From Volvox africanus (taxonomy: Eukaryota; Chlorophyta; Chlorophyceae; Chlamydomonadales; Volvocaceae): a stretch of DNA of 64,000 nt. The notes below the pieces were generated by a model. That model made no database searches, had not been told where the DNA came from, and saw only the letters and a program-made list of their open reading frames with translations. The stretch lies in contig BSDZ01000004.1 in assembly GCA_030268105.1 (NCBI GenBank), forward strand, positions 615,001 through 679,000. The letters are read 5' to 3'. The translations under genes were made by a program, and so were the position numbers. Positions 1 to 12,008 of the stretch are shown one piece after another. Positions within the stretch are counted from its first letter, which is position 1; each line of letters starts with the position of its first letter.

Positions 1-10
1 CGCCACGTAC

Positions 11-3000
11 TTGAAGCCCACCACAAAAGACTGGTTGGCTTGGTTGCCTCCCAGGTAGTACATGATCTGCTTGCGGGCCCAGCAAACGCGGGAAACCCGA
101 GCAGTGGTGTTGAGCAGCGAGGAGGTCATGCTGCTGCCGTTGCGTGTCATCGTCAACGCCAAGAGCGCCATGTGGGCTGCGTAGCGCAACAATTGAGCCG
201 CAACAAATTATGACGAGCAGAAACGGGTGGGGTCCGAGACGACTTGTAAGAGGGGTTCAGTTAGCAAGGGCGAGATGGAGGGGGCTTTTGATTTGGGGGT
301 GAGGGGTGACGGTGACGGCAGACTGATCAGCACCATCATCAGTATAATGATGGATTATTCCTGATCTGAGCATGTCGTAGGTGAATCGCGAGCTGTAGTA
401 GGCGAGTGCCGCAAATGAAGACCTCTCAATGAAGATGCTGAGAAGGTGCGTGTTGCACCTTAAATTGCGGATGTGTTTGTGCCCACGTGTGTGACTACAT
501 ACTACACGAGTCCTTTGCTTAACAAGGGTATAATATAAGACAGACAGACAGGGGCGGCAGGTGGCCAAACGTGTGTGTCTGTGTCTTGTGTATGTTATCT
601 GATGATGAATGGTGATATCTCCGCCTCGCCTGATGGTCCTCTTCTGGAGCCCTACCAGTCCTGACAGACTCACTCGGGTGGACGCTGCCACGGACGTCCA
701 CCTCCAGGTAGGTGGCCAACCCGCCGGCTGTCTTGCAAATGGGGAAGGAGCCGCAGGTGGGGGCTTGCATCCACCTAGCATGCACGCGAACCGGACACGG
801 CAGTGAGTATCGTAACACATACAGCGGGTGGGTGACTGGTTGAACGACACGGCACACCCACACAGTGCGCAAGACGGTGCTGAACTACAGAACTGCAGTC
901 ATGAAGGAGGGAAGTTATTGTCGTCACAACATATGATGGTGGTAATGACGTGAGCACCTCACGTACATGTGAACATCCTTCGGACAATTACGAGGGCTCA
1001 GGTTTCTTATTAGTACCAAGTGGTTTCCTTTAGTATTTGTGGAGCTAGTAGTGGATTGATTCCCAGCACGCCACAACTACAGAAGTTGAAGATGTCACGG
1101 AGATGACTAGTCGATTGGTGCTCGCTGAAGGCCGTTTAGGCAGCAGCCGCAGCCGCCATAGCATTCGTGTCAACCGAGGAGATACTCACATGTCCACCAG
1201 GTTATCAAGGGCCATTTCGTAGCTTGCGATGTAACTAGGGTTGCCGACGCCAACATCCCGCAGCAGCATGGCGGTAGGGGCCGTGAAGTTGGCATAGGAG
1301 AAGGTCCACAAGGTCTCGTTTTGAACCATATTCCAGTAATTTAGCGCAGTAGAGCAGTTGGTACTCGCGGACGCCGCCATAGCGCCCCCGTCCACGTCGG
1401 CTCTGCATTAGTCGATTGAGGCCGGGAGGACAGCCGATGGGTTCGGGAGTCCAACAGAGCAATCCGTTCGACTCGTGTCTGTGTAACTGACCTAGAAGGA
1501 AGTGCGGAGCAAGTGCGGAGTAGATTTTACCTGCACAGCCACGCTGCGGCCCAAGCCATGTCGTCAAGGAAGTTGTTCGATTTAAACACATAGGTTCCAA
1601 GTGAGGGGAACCACCTGCAAGGACCGTTGTCAGGTAGAAACATCGGTTCTCAGGTTAATTGAGATATACTCATATTCGTCACATTCGAACGAAATATTTT
1701 GCAGTCTGGTCGGGGAGAGCAGCCCCTGCCGCCCCTGCCGCCCCTGCCGCTCCTGCCGCTCCTGCCGCTCCTGCCCCTGCCGCCGGCGCCGCAGCGGCCC
1801 CAGCGGCCCCTTCAAAATTCCGGATGCGTCGTGTCCTTGCTGAGCTTGCCTTGTGCGGATGGGACATACATACAGACGCTGCAAAGACAGACACTTCACA
1901 AGGCACAATGATCATCTGGGGTTACTGCTTATTGCCAATAATGCATGAAATGCATCCAACGGTTTCTGATCTTTTCCTTGCAGAGAGCTGACGACGTAAC
2001 ACTGCTCAATTGGCTTTCAGCTGGGGCAAATAGGGGACTGATGCTTAGGGCGGATTGCGCCACGTACGTACCTAGCTAGGCACCACCCTCGACGATGAAA
2101 CAGCACCACCAGAAAGCACCAGTCCCTATCAACGATATACCTTTCAAACTACCTCGCAGCAAGTAACATCCGTACTCATCCGTACTCACGGGGTTTTCAG
2201 CGTCTTGGCGAACTCGAACAGCTGCTTTGCCCGACTGAGCAAGATTCCCGCCTTGGTGGTATTTGAGTACGCGCCCGGCCGCTTCAACAACAGAGACACC
2301 GACGCCATGGTTGCCACTGCCTGCGTCCGTAATTAGGCAATGGAGGGCGGGAGCCGGGGGAAAAAGGGGGGTATGCGGCAGCAGAGTGACCAGCAGCGGA
2401 GGAGGAGCGCTGCTTTGGGGTCGCTTGCTCGTCGCCTGCTTTGGTCGTTTGCTCGCCCGGGCGGTGCGGTCTTCCCTCACGTGCGTGCTCCTCACCGGGT
2501 AAGATCTGCATGGCAGCCAGGAAAGTGCCCACCTGCTCGGAAACCCGCCCCGCCCGGGCCCATCACGCACCTGAGCGACCGCATCAGCTCCCTTGCCCCC
2601 AGCTGTGATGACCTGCACTGGGCGGTAGCCTGTTGTCAGGTAGGCGGTGCCCTGGGGCTGCTGTTCCGGACGGCCCCAATAGCGTAAGTTCTCCGTCTCC
2701 CACTCGCCAACCTGTGGGGTACTTCCAGTGGAGGGGTGTGTGCGGGTGTTTGTGTGTTAGGGGAGGCAAGAAGTTCAGTCGGCAGGGAGCGGACTGCGCC
2801 CAAGTCCTTGCAGGTGAGGTCAACAGCATCACGAGGGCCATTGAGCTGGTGCGGTGAGCGCGATAGCGCAGCCGATCAAGGTCCTCCCTTCCAAGGAGGT
2901 CCTCCCTCCTGCCCGTGTCTTCCGCATCTGTCCGCATAGCGCTGCAAGGACACAGGTGCTGATCCTGTGAGTGAGCATGGACACTCGAACAGCCTCACGA

Positions 3001-3930
3001 GCCGGGCTCAGGCGCCACTACAGCCCTGTCTTGCCGGTTTAAATTGCTAGTCAGTAGCCAACTAGAGACAAGCAGGGGCTTGAATGGATATACCAGTCGC
3101 TTGCCTGACCGACAAAGGCGTTGTTGGAGGGCGCCGTGGCGTTGACCTTGTAGTGGCATTTGAGGAAGTACGACGCCACCCAGTCGAGGTTCCGTACGGC
3201 AATATCCCACTGGCCGACAGAGCGATAGACGTTCTCCCACGTCAGTACGCTGTAAGCGAGGACGCTGGCCGATGCGCCCATCACCAGGCTCGACTTAAGA
3301 TGAGCTGGTGGGGAAATACATGGAATAAATTAAAGCGAATAGAAGACCGCGGTTTGAGCTAGCCGCGAGAAATTCGGATTACAGCGAGATTCGGCAAAGC
3401 CGGAGGATGACCGGGCACAACGGCATATAACGACCACATGGAATACGATATCGTGCGCAACAGATTGCTGGATGGGGTGTTGAAACGAGGCCTGCTTTAC
3501 TTACCTCCATCATCATACCAGCCACCAGATAGGTCAACATTAATGCCATCGAGTCCGAAGCCGTCCATAAGATGGCTTGAGTTACGCCAGCCACCGGCCG
3601 CTTGCGATGCACGTGACCACGAAGGGACAGCTCCAGACATTTGAGCTTCAAAAAACCTGAAGTTTTGGAATCCGATTGTGAGTTAATGGGTACCTTTGTT
3701 AAATCGGCGTATGCACCGGACTTGGGAGCACGCATAATACCTTTGTTTACTACTATTTTAGGTTGGCAAAAAACATTTTTATAATTTAAAAGACATGTAT
3801 GTGCTTACCTGAAGCTGAAGTCAAGGACATTGGTGAAATTGAATTGCTGTGCTGAAGCATGCCTAGACGTTATACAACCGAAAACTACAAGGAGCAATAC
3901 CAATCTGGAAGGCCATCGCGGCATCGCCAT
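11..3930 (-). CDS. GH9 endoglucanase-like protein A (3' end off window), catalytic base replaced
   Basis: Glycoside hydrolase family 9 enzymes are secreted endo-beta-1,4-glucanases. Exons (minus): 3930-3809, 3656-3505, 3304-3105, 2711-2571, 2320-2190, 1614-1531, 1402-1190, 774-674, 176-11. All phases agree, giving 436 complete codons before the window edge. The ATG at 3930 opens a signal peptide (basic start, LVLLLVVFG core, cleavage near ASA/QQ). GH9 blocks follow: FFEAQMSG, VDLSGGWYD, AGQWD-like VGQWDIAVRNLDW, ITAGGKGAD, FDD-type DDMAWAAAWL, and YYLGGNQANQSFVVG. The DAGDH motif of the family reads D89-D90-G91-A92-H, so the Asp that acts as catalytic base is Ala; the first Asp is kept. Intron 3 uses a GC donor (3104-3103). 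Exon 8 is poorly conserved and was accepted because phase and both splice sites fit. The linker and tail exons, if any, lie left of position 1. It may be an inactive glucan-binding paralogue; this is inference. Confidence 0.87.
1723..1776. repeat. 9-bp minisatellite in intron 5 of GH9 gene A
   Basis: Six adjacent 9-bp units of the form CCCCTGCCG or CTCCTGCCG, followed by further GC-rich CTGCCG/GCAGCGG runs to about 1810. It lies inside the intron between exons 5 and 6 of gene A. It produces spurious Pro- or Ala-rich reading frames on both strands. Confidence 0.85.
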
Positions 3931-6900
3931 TTCGCCGTGTATACCAGACGGTTTCAAAGTTTGTTTTGCTTCGATCAGTCCGATGTGCCTTTCCTCGGGC
4001 GAATGTGTAAATCTGTTTGCACGTAAAATTATTATATAACCAATGTTATCTATCGCCACAAATAGTCCTTCTGTCAGCCTTCTGCCCGACTTCCGAACTA
4101 CGGCAACTTACGTCACCCTTACCGTCACCTCCTTAGGTAGGTGTCATCAAATGCGAGGCACAAATGTTGTTGACCCAAATTTTTAATGAAGTGCTGAAGA
4201 ATATTCCCTATTTGCTTAGGCTAAATGAAATGCAGGCAAGGAGAAGAACCAATCCAGATGCCCCATACTATGGTTTCATATCGCTCATATCGTTTAGGCA
4301 TAATCAGCGCTTGAAGTATTCAGAGCTACCTTTCTCTACAAGTTTTATGTTTTGCATGGCGGGAAGGAGCCTCCAATCTATCAAATTCTTGCTTTAGTAA
4401 GCCCCGTCAGACCGAACAAACGGCCATGTGATGCGATGCGGTTACGATGCAGTGCATGCAGGTACAAATTTCTAGCGAGCCCCGATCGGTGCATGAGACT
4501 CATGGCTTCTAGGTGGCTCTGCAGCAAGACAAAAGGGTATCGCCGCTAGCCTTCACCGGCTTTCGGCGATGTAACGTTTTAAACGTTGCACAGAAGCCGC
4601 ATGCAGCCGAAAACCGATGCCGGCATGCCCAAGAAGTCCACACATAAAGATGTCCTAACCTTTTCTGAGCACATTCATCTGCATACACCGCCCCATGCAC
4701 GCACACTCACGTTCACACACAAGCCATTTCGCCCCCAACAGCAACTCCGGATGCCAATAGCTTGAGCGGAGGGGAGCTGCTTTCTCGTAACACACCGCCC
4801 TTGATGACGTCCCCCGAAGCTATGCCATGCTGACAATTATAGTAAGCAGCCATGTGGATAACTTTTCGATAGATCACATATTGAAGAGGCCGGGTGTGAA
4901 AACGGATTTCCAGCGGTTGCTACGATTGATGCGGATTTCCTGTGTGTAAACGAAACTTAGCACTCGATCCCACCCACACAGTACTCAATCCCAGCTCGTA
5001 GGTGAGATCGATTGAAGGCTGTGGGTTGTCCACCCCCAGAGGAGTCGCGGACAATACACAACCCCTGCACGGGGTGCAGATGCTTCATCGGTGCTTTACG
5101 CACTCCGCAATCTCACAACGTAAAAGAGAGGTCAATGTAAGAGCGCCACGGTTCGGGATGTTTGGCGACCATGGTCAGACTCACGTGTTTACATACCTCC
5201 AGGCCCCTTGATTCAACAGTTTTCACCATTTATAATAAAGAGTATAATTTGTTTCCTCACCGAAGATGGTGCCATGATGACGGGATACGGCACGAAATCT
5301 CGGCGACTTGTGATCACGACATAGCCCGGTTTTTAACAAAATTTATGCTTAGTGCGTCCATTTTGCAGACAAATTTATATCTATAATAATTAGTAATATA
5401 TATTTCCTCTTTTGCTTTATATTTTGTTAGATTGCTGCCTTCGTGAATTTGGGTAGTTTTGGTAGAGTAGGTTGGTGAACAAGCGGTTCACTCAGTGTTA
5501 ACGCTCAGTTCATCGTAATTCAGTTAGTTGAGTCATAAAAACGTATTTAACAGAGGCGAACGGTTTGATGGTTCCGAAACCAGCTCCAAAGTGGGTGAGG
5601 TTTGGAGGTTCTGCAGGTAGGGCCCAGTCGTACCCTGTTCTATTAAGGAAGCCCTAGGCATGCCACATTCGATCACTGACAGTATCGCGCAGCTAACACA
5701 CACCCCGGTTATGCAGTGGAGCATGCCCATTAGTATCGGGAGGATGTGATGACAAGAGCCCAACAATTACGCCAAGAAGGCGAACAAAAAGGCTTGCAAA
5801 TAGGGTTGCAAGAAGGCTTACAAAAAGGTCGGCAAGAGGGTAGAGCACGGTAGACCTCAGCGCCTTGCCCGCACAACAGCAAACCTAAAACATCGTACAA
5901 CGCTGATTACACAAACCAAGCGAAGAAGAACGTTATCTCTATTTCACCGCCTCAGAAGCGGCGGGCTTAAACCACCCCGCCGGCGCCCACTGGTTTAGGC
6001 TTAGCAAAGAGCGCTTTAATCTTCTTTAAGGTTTGTTCGCAAGCCCTAACAAAACTGATCAACCGACATAAGCGGTACCCATCCCCCGCTGGTTTAGACA
6101 TAGTAAAAGTAAAAAGAGCATAAACTTTATTTTTGAAGGTTACTAAGCAAGATGAAACCTTAGCGCAGAGATCTCGAAGTTCTTCTTCGTGAGCGTGACG
6201 ACCACATGCTATGCTCACTTCTGTAAAGCTATTATTCTCTCCCTGTATTATTCGGCGAACGAGTGCCCGCAGGAGGTACCACAATTCACAACCCTTGGGA
6301 ATCGGATCAAGGATCTCACCCTACTACATCCAAGATCAGCTTGGGTGCGGTCGAGCATTATCGACACCTGAAGATGAAAACGTTCGACATCATGGCCTGG
6401 TGCCAGGTGTGCGACGACTGCAGGATACTCAGCCAACTGAAAAGCAGGCAAGGGACGTATAGCTAGCCACCACCACAGCCCCTCCAACGGCTGTACTCTC
6501 CAGCCCAGACGGGCGTGTAAGGAAGAAATTTGGCTCTGATCATTACGCAAACGGGCTATCACAAGGTCCGCCCACCAGGTGGGTGCCAATTGGAGAGCCC
6601 CCATTGCCTCGTCACAATGACAAAATGGCTGACATTCCGATCACATCTTACTTGCCATCCTACAACCTACAGTCCGACCTGCACTCAAATTAACGAGTCT
6701 GCCTTTGATTATAAGGACGCCTCTGCCCCATGCATCGGGCATCTGGGTCACGGCAGACTGGAAACCACAAAAGCATACCGCCGCCTGCCGTATGGAACTT
6801 CTAGCACATGAAATGAAACCCGGTGTCAGGAGGCACTTCATAAGCAGGCCGTACCCATACGGAGAACACACATTATATGCACCTACGATGCTGCTTGCTG

Positions 6901-7502
6901 AAGACATAACTCGCGCTAGCTAAATAACAAGGCAGCTTATTACTGAGGGTGAACTGAAACAGGCACCGGAACACGCTAATCACGTGTACAACCTGCAAAA
7001 ACGATTTATTGTCACAGAACAGCTCCTGTGTGCTTTCAAATCCAGTTGGCCCCATGTGGCAATACAGGTCGCATACCTCATCCAACATCCGCAGATATGC
7101 ACCCATCACTTCTATATGTACATAGATATACAACACAGTCAGACATCTCTGCCACGTCACTCAGGGCTACCGGCATGCCCCACCGTGCGATCACTTTTCT
7201 CCATTAAACCATCCGAAGGTCGGCGTATTTTATAAGCAAAGTTGCATAACCACGTGCGTGCGCTGGTAGCACATGCATGCACGTTCCGTGCCATGCTGCA
7301 AGTGGATATGCACACCTCATATCAAACATTCGGGGTCACCGGAAAATCTTAATCTTGATTTATTGTGCTACAGGCCGGACAACCCGCCGGCAGGCACGTC
7401 CTTTATACGGGCAAGAATAATGCCTTGCTCAATGTACATGCAACATATAGGCCTTTCATGGCATCCCCATGGATGCATAGTGAGCTTCCCAAGGACGCAG
7501 GT
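3931..7502. other. Intergenic region between the two GH9 genes
   Basis: No intact gene was recognised. The left part holds the presumed promoter of gene A (upstream of 3930) and the right end the 3' flank of gene B. Around 5200-6300 the sequence is AT-rich and holds a short fragment resembling a bacterial Rpn tail, listed separately. Possible but unconvincing retroelement-integrase-like words occur at 6405-6800. Remaining open frames are short, lack homologous motifs and do not join in phase. Confidence 0.5.
5749..5853 (+). pseudogene. Fragment resembling the C-terminal tail of a bacterial Rpn (PD-(D/E)XK) protein
   Basis: The frame from the ATG at 5749 to the TAG at 5851 reads MTRAQQLRQEGEQKGLQIGL followed by QEGLQKGRQEG repeats. 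This alternating QEG/QKG pattern after an MT-AQQLRQEG word is typical of the tails of Rpn-family recombination-promoting nucleases (PDDEXK_2, formerly transposase_31) in bacteria. Codons are A/T-rich (CAA, TTA, AAA, GAA), unlike the GC-rich usage of neighbouring algal exons. No nuclease core is visible upstream, where a stop lies 18 bases before the ATG. A chance low-complexity match cannot be excluded. If real, it is a small relic of bacterial DNA, through transfer or an endosymbiont. Confidence 0.3.
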
Positions 7503-10500
7503 TTACAGGAATCTGCCTCCCAACACCATCCTCCTGCCGCCGCGCGATTTGATGCAGCTGTCTCGTTCTGCGGAGGTCAGCTTCGAGGCGCAGTCGCCGC
7601 AAGCCCAGCCGCCCAGGTTGGTGGTGGTGACGCATGTGAAGCACGTGGCGCGAGCGGCAGACGCGTCGGACAACGTTGCGGTCACCTGCGCAACACAGTT
7701 GGGCGGGTATGAATGGCTTAGGGTTTGCGGGGGGACAACTTGCGCACGACAATAATCAGACGGCAGGGCCCAGAAGCCTGTGCGTTTATGTCCCTTCCAT
7801 GCCCTGCAACCCCACGCTGACACAGATTGCGGCATGGCACCAAAAGCAATCCAGCCCACGTGGTTTCATCCATCGCACCACACTACAGCGGCCCGCGGCT
7901 TCCCTTCCCACCCCGCCTTGGTGGACAAGCGATGGCATGGCGTTCCTTGGCCATCCCTTCTCCGCCCCCGCCCTCGTCCAGTCCTTCAAGGCCAGGCAGT
8001 CCACCCAGGCCCTGCCTTGCTCCCTTTCACTCGCTGCTCACATTCATGCAGTTGTAGCAGTCCCATGCGTTGGAGACGGACTTGACGCACGTGGAACACT
8101 CGCGTGCGCGGGTTGGATCGTTGGCAACTAGGCTGGGAGTTGAGCAGTACTGGGAGCAGCTCCAGTCGTTGCCTGCGTGCGAGGTAGACAGGCATTCGCA
8201 TATTTAATATTTGACGCCCCACGCCCCAAGCGCACTCCTCGAGTATCTTTTAACAGCGCTTGTTATTCTTTTTGTCCACTATTCTGATCTTGCATGGTGC
8301 ATCTGTTGAGAATGACGTATAAGAGAGTGAGAAAGAAGAGAAGTAATAGTGCGGCAAGGACCGGGCGCTTTCCGTTCAAACAGCTTCAGCTACGGACACC
8401 GTCTGGTGCTGCATCCTACCTCTTGGGGCTGCGGCTGGGACACACTCAGCAAAGCAGATGCTCTGAATGGTGGGATCAGTCACGCCATTACTACAGGAGA
8501 AACAGCGATACGGGTCCTGACCAATGCCCCTCATGGTCGCCACACAAGAGCGGCATGCGTCGGGCGCCGTGTAGACCGACTGGCTGCACTGCTGGCATGC
8601 ATAGTCTGTGGAGGAACAGGTAGCAGCGGGAGGCGGAGGCGACGAGGTGGAGGGGGGTGGGGACCGCTTGGGTGGAGGTGATGGAGGTGGAAATGGGTTA
8701 GGCGACGGTGGCGGCGAGGGCTTGGGTGACGGTGGCGGTGGTGGAAATGGTTTTGGCGACGGTGATAGAGGTGGAGATGGCTTGGGCGAAGGCAATGGAG
8801 GTGGAAATGGCTTGGGCGACGGCGATGGTGGTGGAAATGGATTAGGTGACGGTGGCGGTGAGGGCTTGGGCGAAGGGGGCGGTGGTGGAGATGGCTTGGG
8901 TGAAGGCGGTGGTGGTGGAGATGGCTTGGGCGAAGGCGGCGGTGGTGGAGATGGCTTGGGCGAAGGCGATGGTGGTGGAGATGGCTTTGGAGGCGATGAT
9001 GCGGGTGAGGGCATGGGCGAGGGACTGCAGGTGCCGGCACAAAAGCCAGCCCAGCTGCAACCACTTTTCAAAAGGCTCTGCTCCAAGCTCGTCAGACCCT
9101 GAGGGCAAGAGAAGCGGTAAGACACGGAGAGCTATAACTTCAACATTAAGATCCACGACACTTGATTGTACTTTCCCCTCTCGCATCTCCATCACGATCG
9201 TAACAGAGTAGGAATTTACGGAGTGAGCAGAGCAGCAGCAGCAGAGCAGCATGAAATCCAATCAGCACGTCTTTGGCAAGCCTACGACGCCATCCTGTGC
9301 TTGCAGAGGCTCTTCCAACCCTCATCCACACACCAGACAACATTCTGCCTGCCCGCAGATGCGCATATGAACACAACCCGCCCAGCACACCCACGCACCG
9401 CTAGCGCCCCAGTGAAGCCTGCATTGAAGTCCAACGCCACCTCATTCTTTTTGTAGTCCCGGCGATCGTCCACGTAGCTGTCATCGGCGCCAGGTCCGCC
9501 CACAAGGGCGCCCGCTAGCACGCTGGGGTTGGGGCCCGCGGCGTCCAGCGCGTTCCAGTCGCAGGTGATGGCGTAGTTGGGATTGCAGCTAGAGCTGCGG
9601 TGGTGCGGCTTCTCGGGCGACTTGTGGAGCGAGCTCGGCCTGTGGAGGGATGTAGAGGCGGTCGCTGACGTGTTGGTCATCCAAACGCCCCTCGACGTCT
9701 CGGGGCAGTGTTTGTGGTGGTGATTTGGGTATCCAGCTTGCTTATCAATCAGCTTTCCTTAGCACCTTAACCTGGACTCACTTGTATCCCACCACGAACG
9801 ACTGGCTCTGCGGGTTGCTCCCCAGCATGTAGGAGATCTGGGACTTGGCCCAGCATGCTCTACTAACCCGGGCGGCTGCAGTGATTGCCGTACCGCCTCC
9901 ACCGTCCGTGCGTGAGGCCGCCAGTGCCACCAGCGCCACGTTGGCTGCAGCGAGGAGATCACAGCAGGGGATCACAACGGGTAGGAAGGGGTGGAATAGG
10001 CGGACCGGTAGGCGGCGTCCAGCCCTATTCCCCAGCCATCCACCCACCTGTGTATCTCGCGCTGCCCCACTGGTCGTACCAGACCATGCCTCCAGGGGTG
10101 GTGCACGGCGCAGAGCTAGTGCTACATGCCTTACTGCTGGTGAACCTGGATACCAGGACGGGAAAATTGGAAGCAAGCATCTGCTGTATCAGAATGGATA
10201 GTCTGCGTCGAGAAGAGCAGCAGGCAATAGCAAGTGGGGAACATTGAAGCGAACGACATGCAAGATGTTCCAGAAGTATGGTCTCCCAAATGGTTTCTCA
10301 AATGGCCCGCAACACCCTTGGGCCTCGGCACAGAGCGCAAACCTTGTGAGGAGGCGGTTGATGAAGTCGTCGTAGCTGGCGGTGTAGGCTGAACCGCCCG
10401 CGCCTGCGTCCCGCAGCAACAGCGCCGCCGCAGCAGCTACGTTGTCCCAAGACAAATCAAGGTTGGCGTACTTGGTGGCATCCCAGAACGAGGGAGCCGA

Positions 10501-11973
10501 CGTGCAGGCAGCACTGGCGGAGACGCTCATGGTACCACCGTCGATGTCAGCCCTGCATTGGGGTCGGGTCGGGTCGGGTCGGGTCGGGTCGGGTCGGGTT
10601 GGGGTGTGTCTCGGAGAAGTGGGATACGCAAACACAAGGCAGTTCCAGCGCAGCGAACCGCCCAGACTCTACATGGCTAGATCCATAATTGGCCTGATGA
10701 TTGGCAAGGCGACCAGGGTGGCGTACGCATTCCGAAAACATCTGACATCAGTAGCCAAGGATGCAGGAGTAGACCCTCGCCTCCCGCGTGTGTCCCCTAC
10801 CTGCACAGCCAAGCCGCGGCCCAGGCAAGGTCATCGTTGTAGCTGGAGCTGTAGTACGCATTATTGCCATACGGCGGACCCCACCTGTACGATGTGAAGT
10901 TTGTCGAACAAGGATTCAACACCGGGCGAAGCAACGTGTAGATATTGAAAGTGTCAGCAGCGACCACCGTCCTGGTGATAGGAGGCAAGCAATCTCATGC
11001 TATGCACGGCTCCATGTCCCACATTCATCACTCACGTGTTCTGGATCGTCTTGGCGAACTCGAACAGCTGCTTTGCCCGACTGAGCAAGATTCCCGCCTT
11101 GGTGGCATTTGAGTACGCGCCCGGTCGCTTCAACAACAGAGACACCGACGCCATGGTTGCCACTGCCTGTATGTGTCAGCAGAGGGGCAGCTTAGCGACA
11201 GACTTGTGCCACTCATGGCCTGGTCGTGTGCACAGATTGGGCCCTCAGCGGCGCACCCTCACACAGACAGAACCCGTGGGTAATCGCTTCGCTCGTCATG
11301 TGTCGCTCCAACTAGGTTGGGCCTGCTAGGTTAGGCCCGCCCGCTCACCTCGGCCACGATGTCTGCGCCCTTGCCTCCTGCGGACGTGATGACGTGTACA
11401 GGCCTCCAGCCAGCGGTGTACTGCGCCCCCCCCTGCGGTTGCTGCTCGGGGCGCCCCCACCAGTTGTTGTGGTCTGTGTCCACATCGCCAACCTGCGGGT
11501 TGGGAGAGGCCGGGAGTGGCAAACAATTCAGGAAAAGGGGTGCAGCAGACAGAGGGACAGCAAGGTTACATGTGAACGGATGAAAGGCGCCAAACTAAAA
11601 TCCCTTTTCTGCACAAGTTATGATTCGCACATAATCCCCTTCCCCCGGACTGACATGACGCGACCCAGGCTTTTGACTTGCCTGTGCCACGAAGGCATTG
11701 GCAGAGGGACTGTCGCTGGCCTGGTAGTGGCATTTAAGGTAGTATGTCGAGATCCAGTCTAGGTTTCGTACGGCAATGTCCCACTGGCCAGCGGCCCGGT
11801 AGGCGGCCTCCCACGTCAGCACCCCGTACGACAGGAGGCTGGCGGATACACCCAAAGGCAGGTGGAGCTTCAGGTGGTCTGGGGTCAGGGTTGGGCCAAG
11901 GGGCGAGCGCTGCTATTGGGACCAAAAAGGAAAGGTTAGTAGGGTGTTGTCCTAACGTTAGAGTAAGCAAGTT

Positions 11974-12008
<35 letters not shown>

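Noticed and set aside
6405..6800. Words resembling a Ty3-type integrase (CQVCDDC, MTKWLTF, GHLGHGRLE) on the plus strand
   Set aside because: The order and spacing of the zinc-binding and core motifs are wrong and stops intervene; too weak to call a retroelement. A BLASTX search would decide.
8608..9102. Plus-strand Gly-rich open frame of 164 codons
   Set aside because: It is the antisense of the Pro-rich linker exon of GH9 gene B; the GGT/GGC repeats mirror the SPPPP codons. The minus-strand model fits splice phase and homology.
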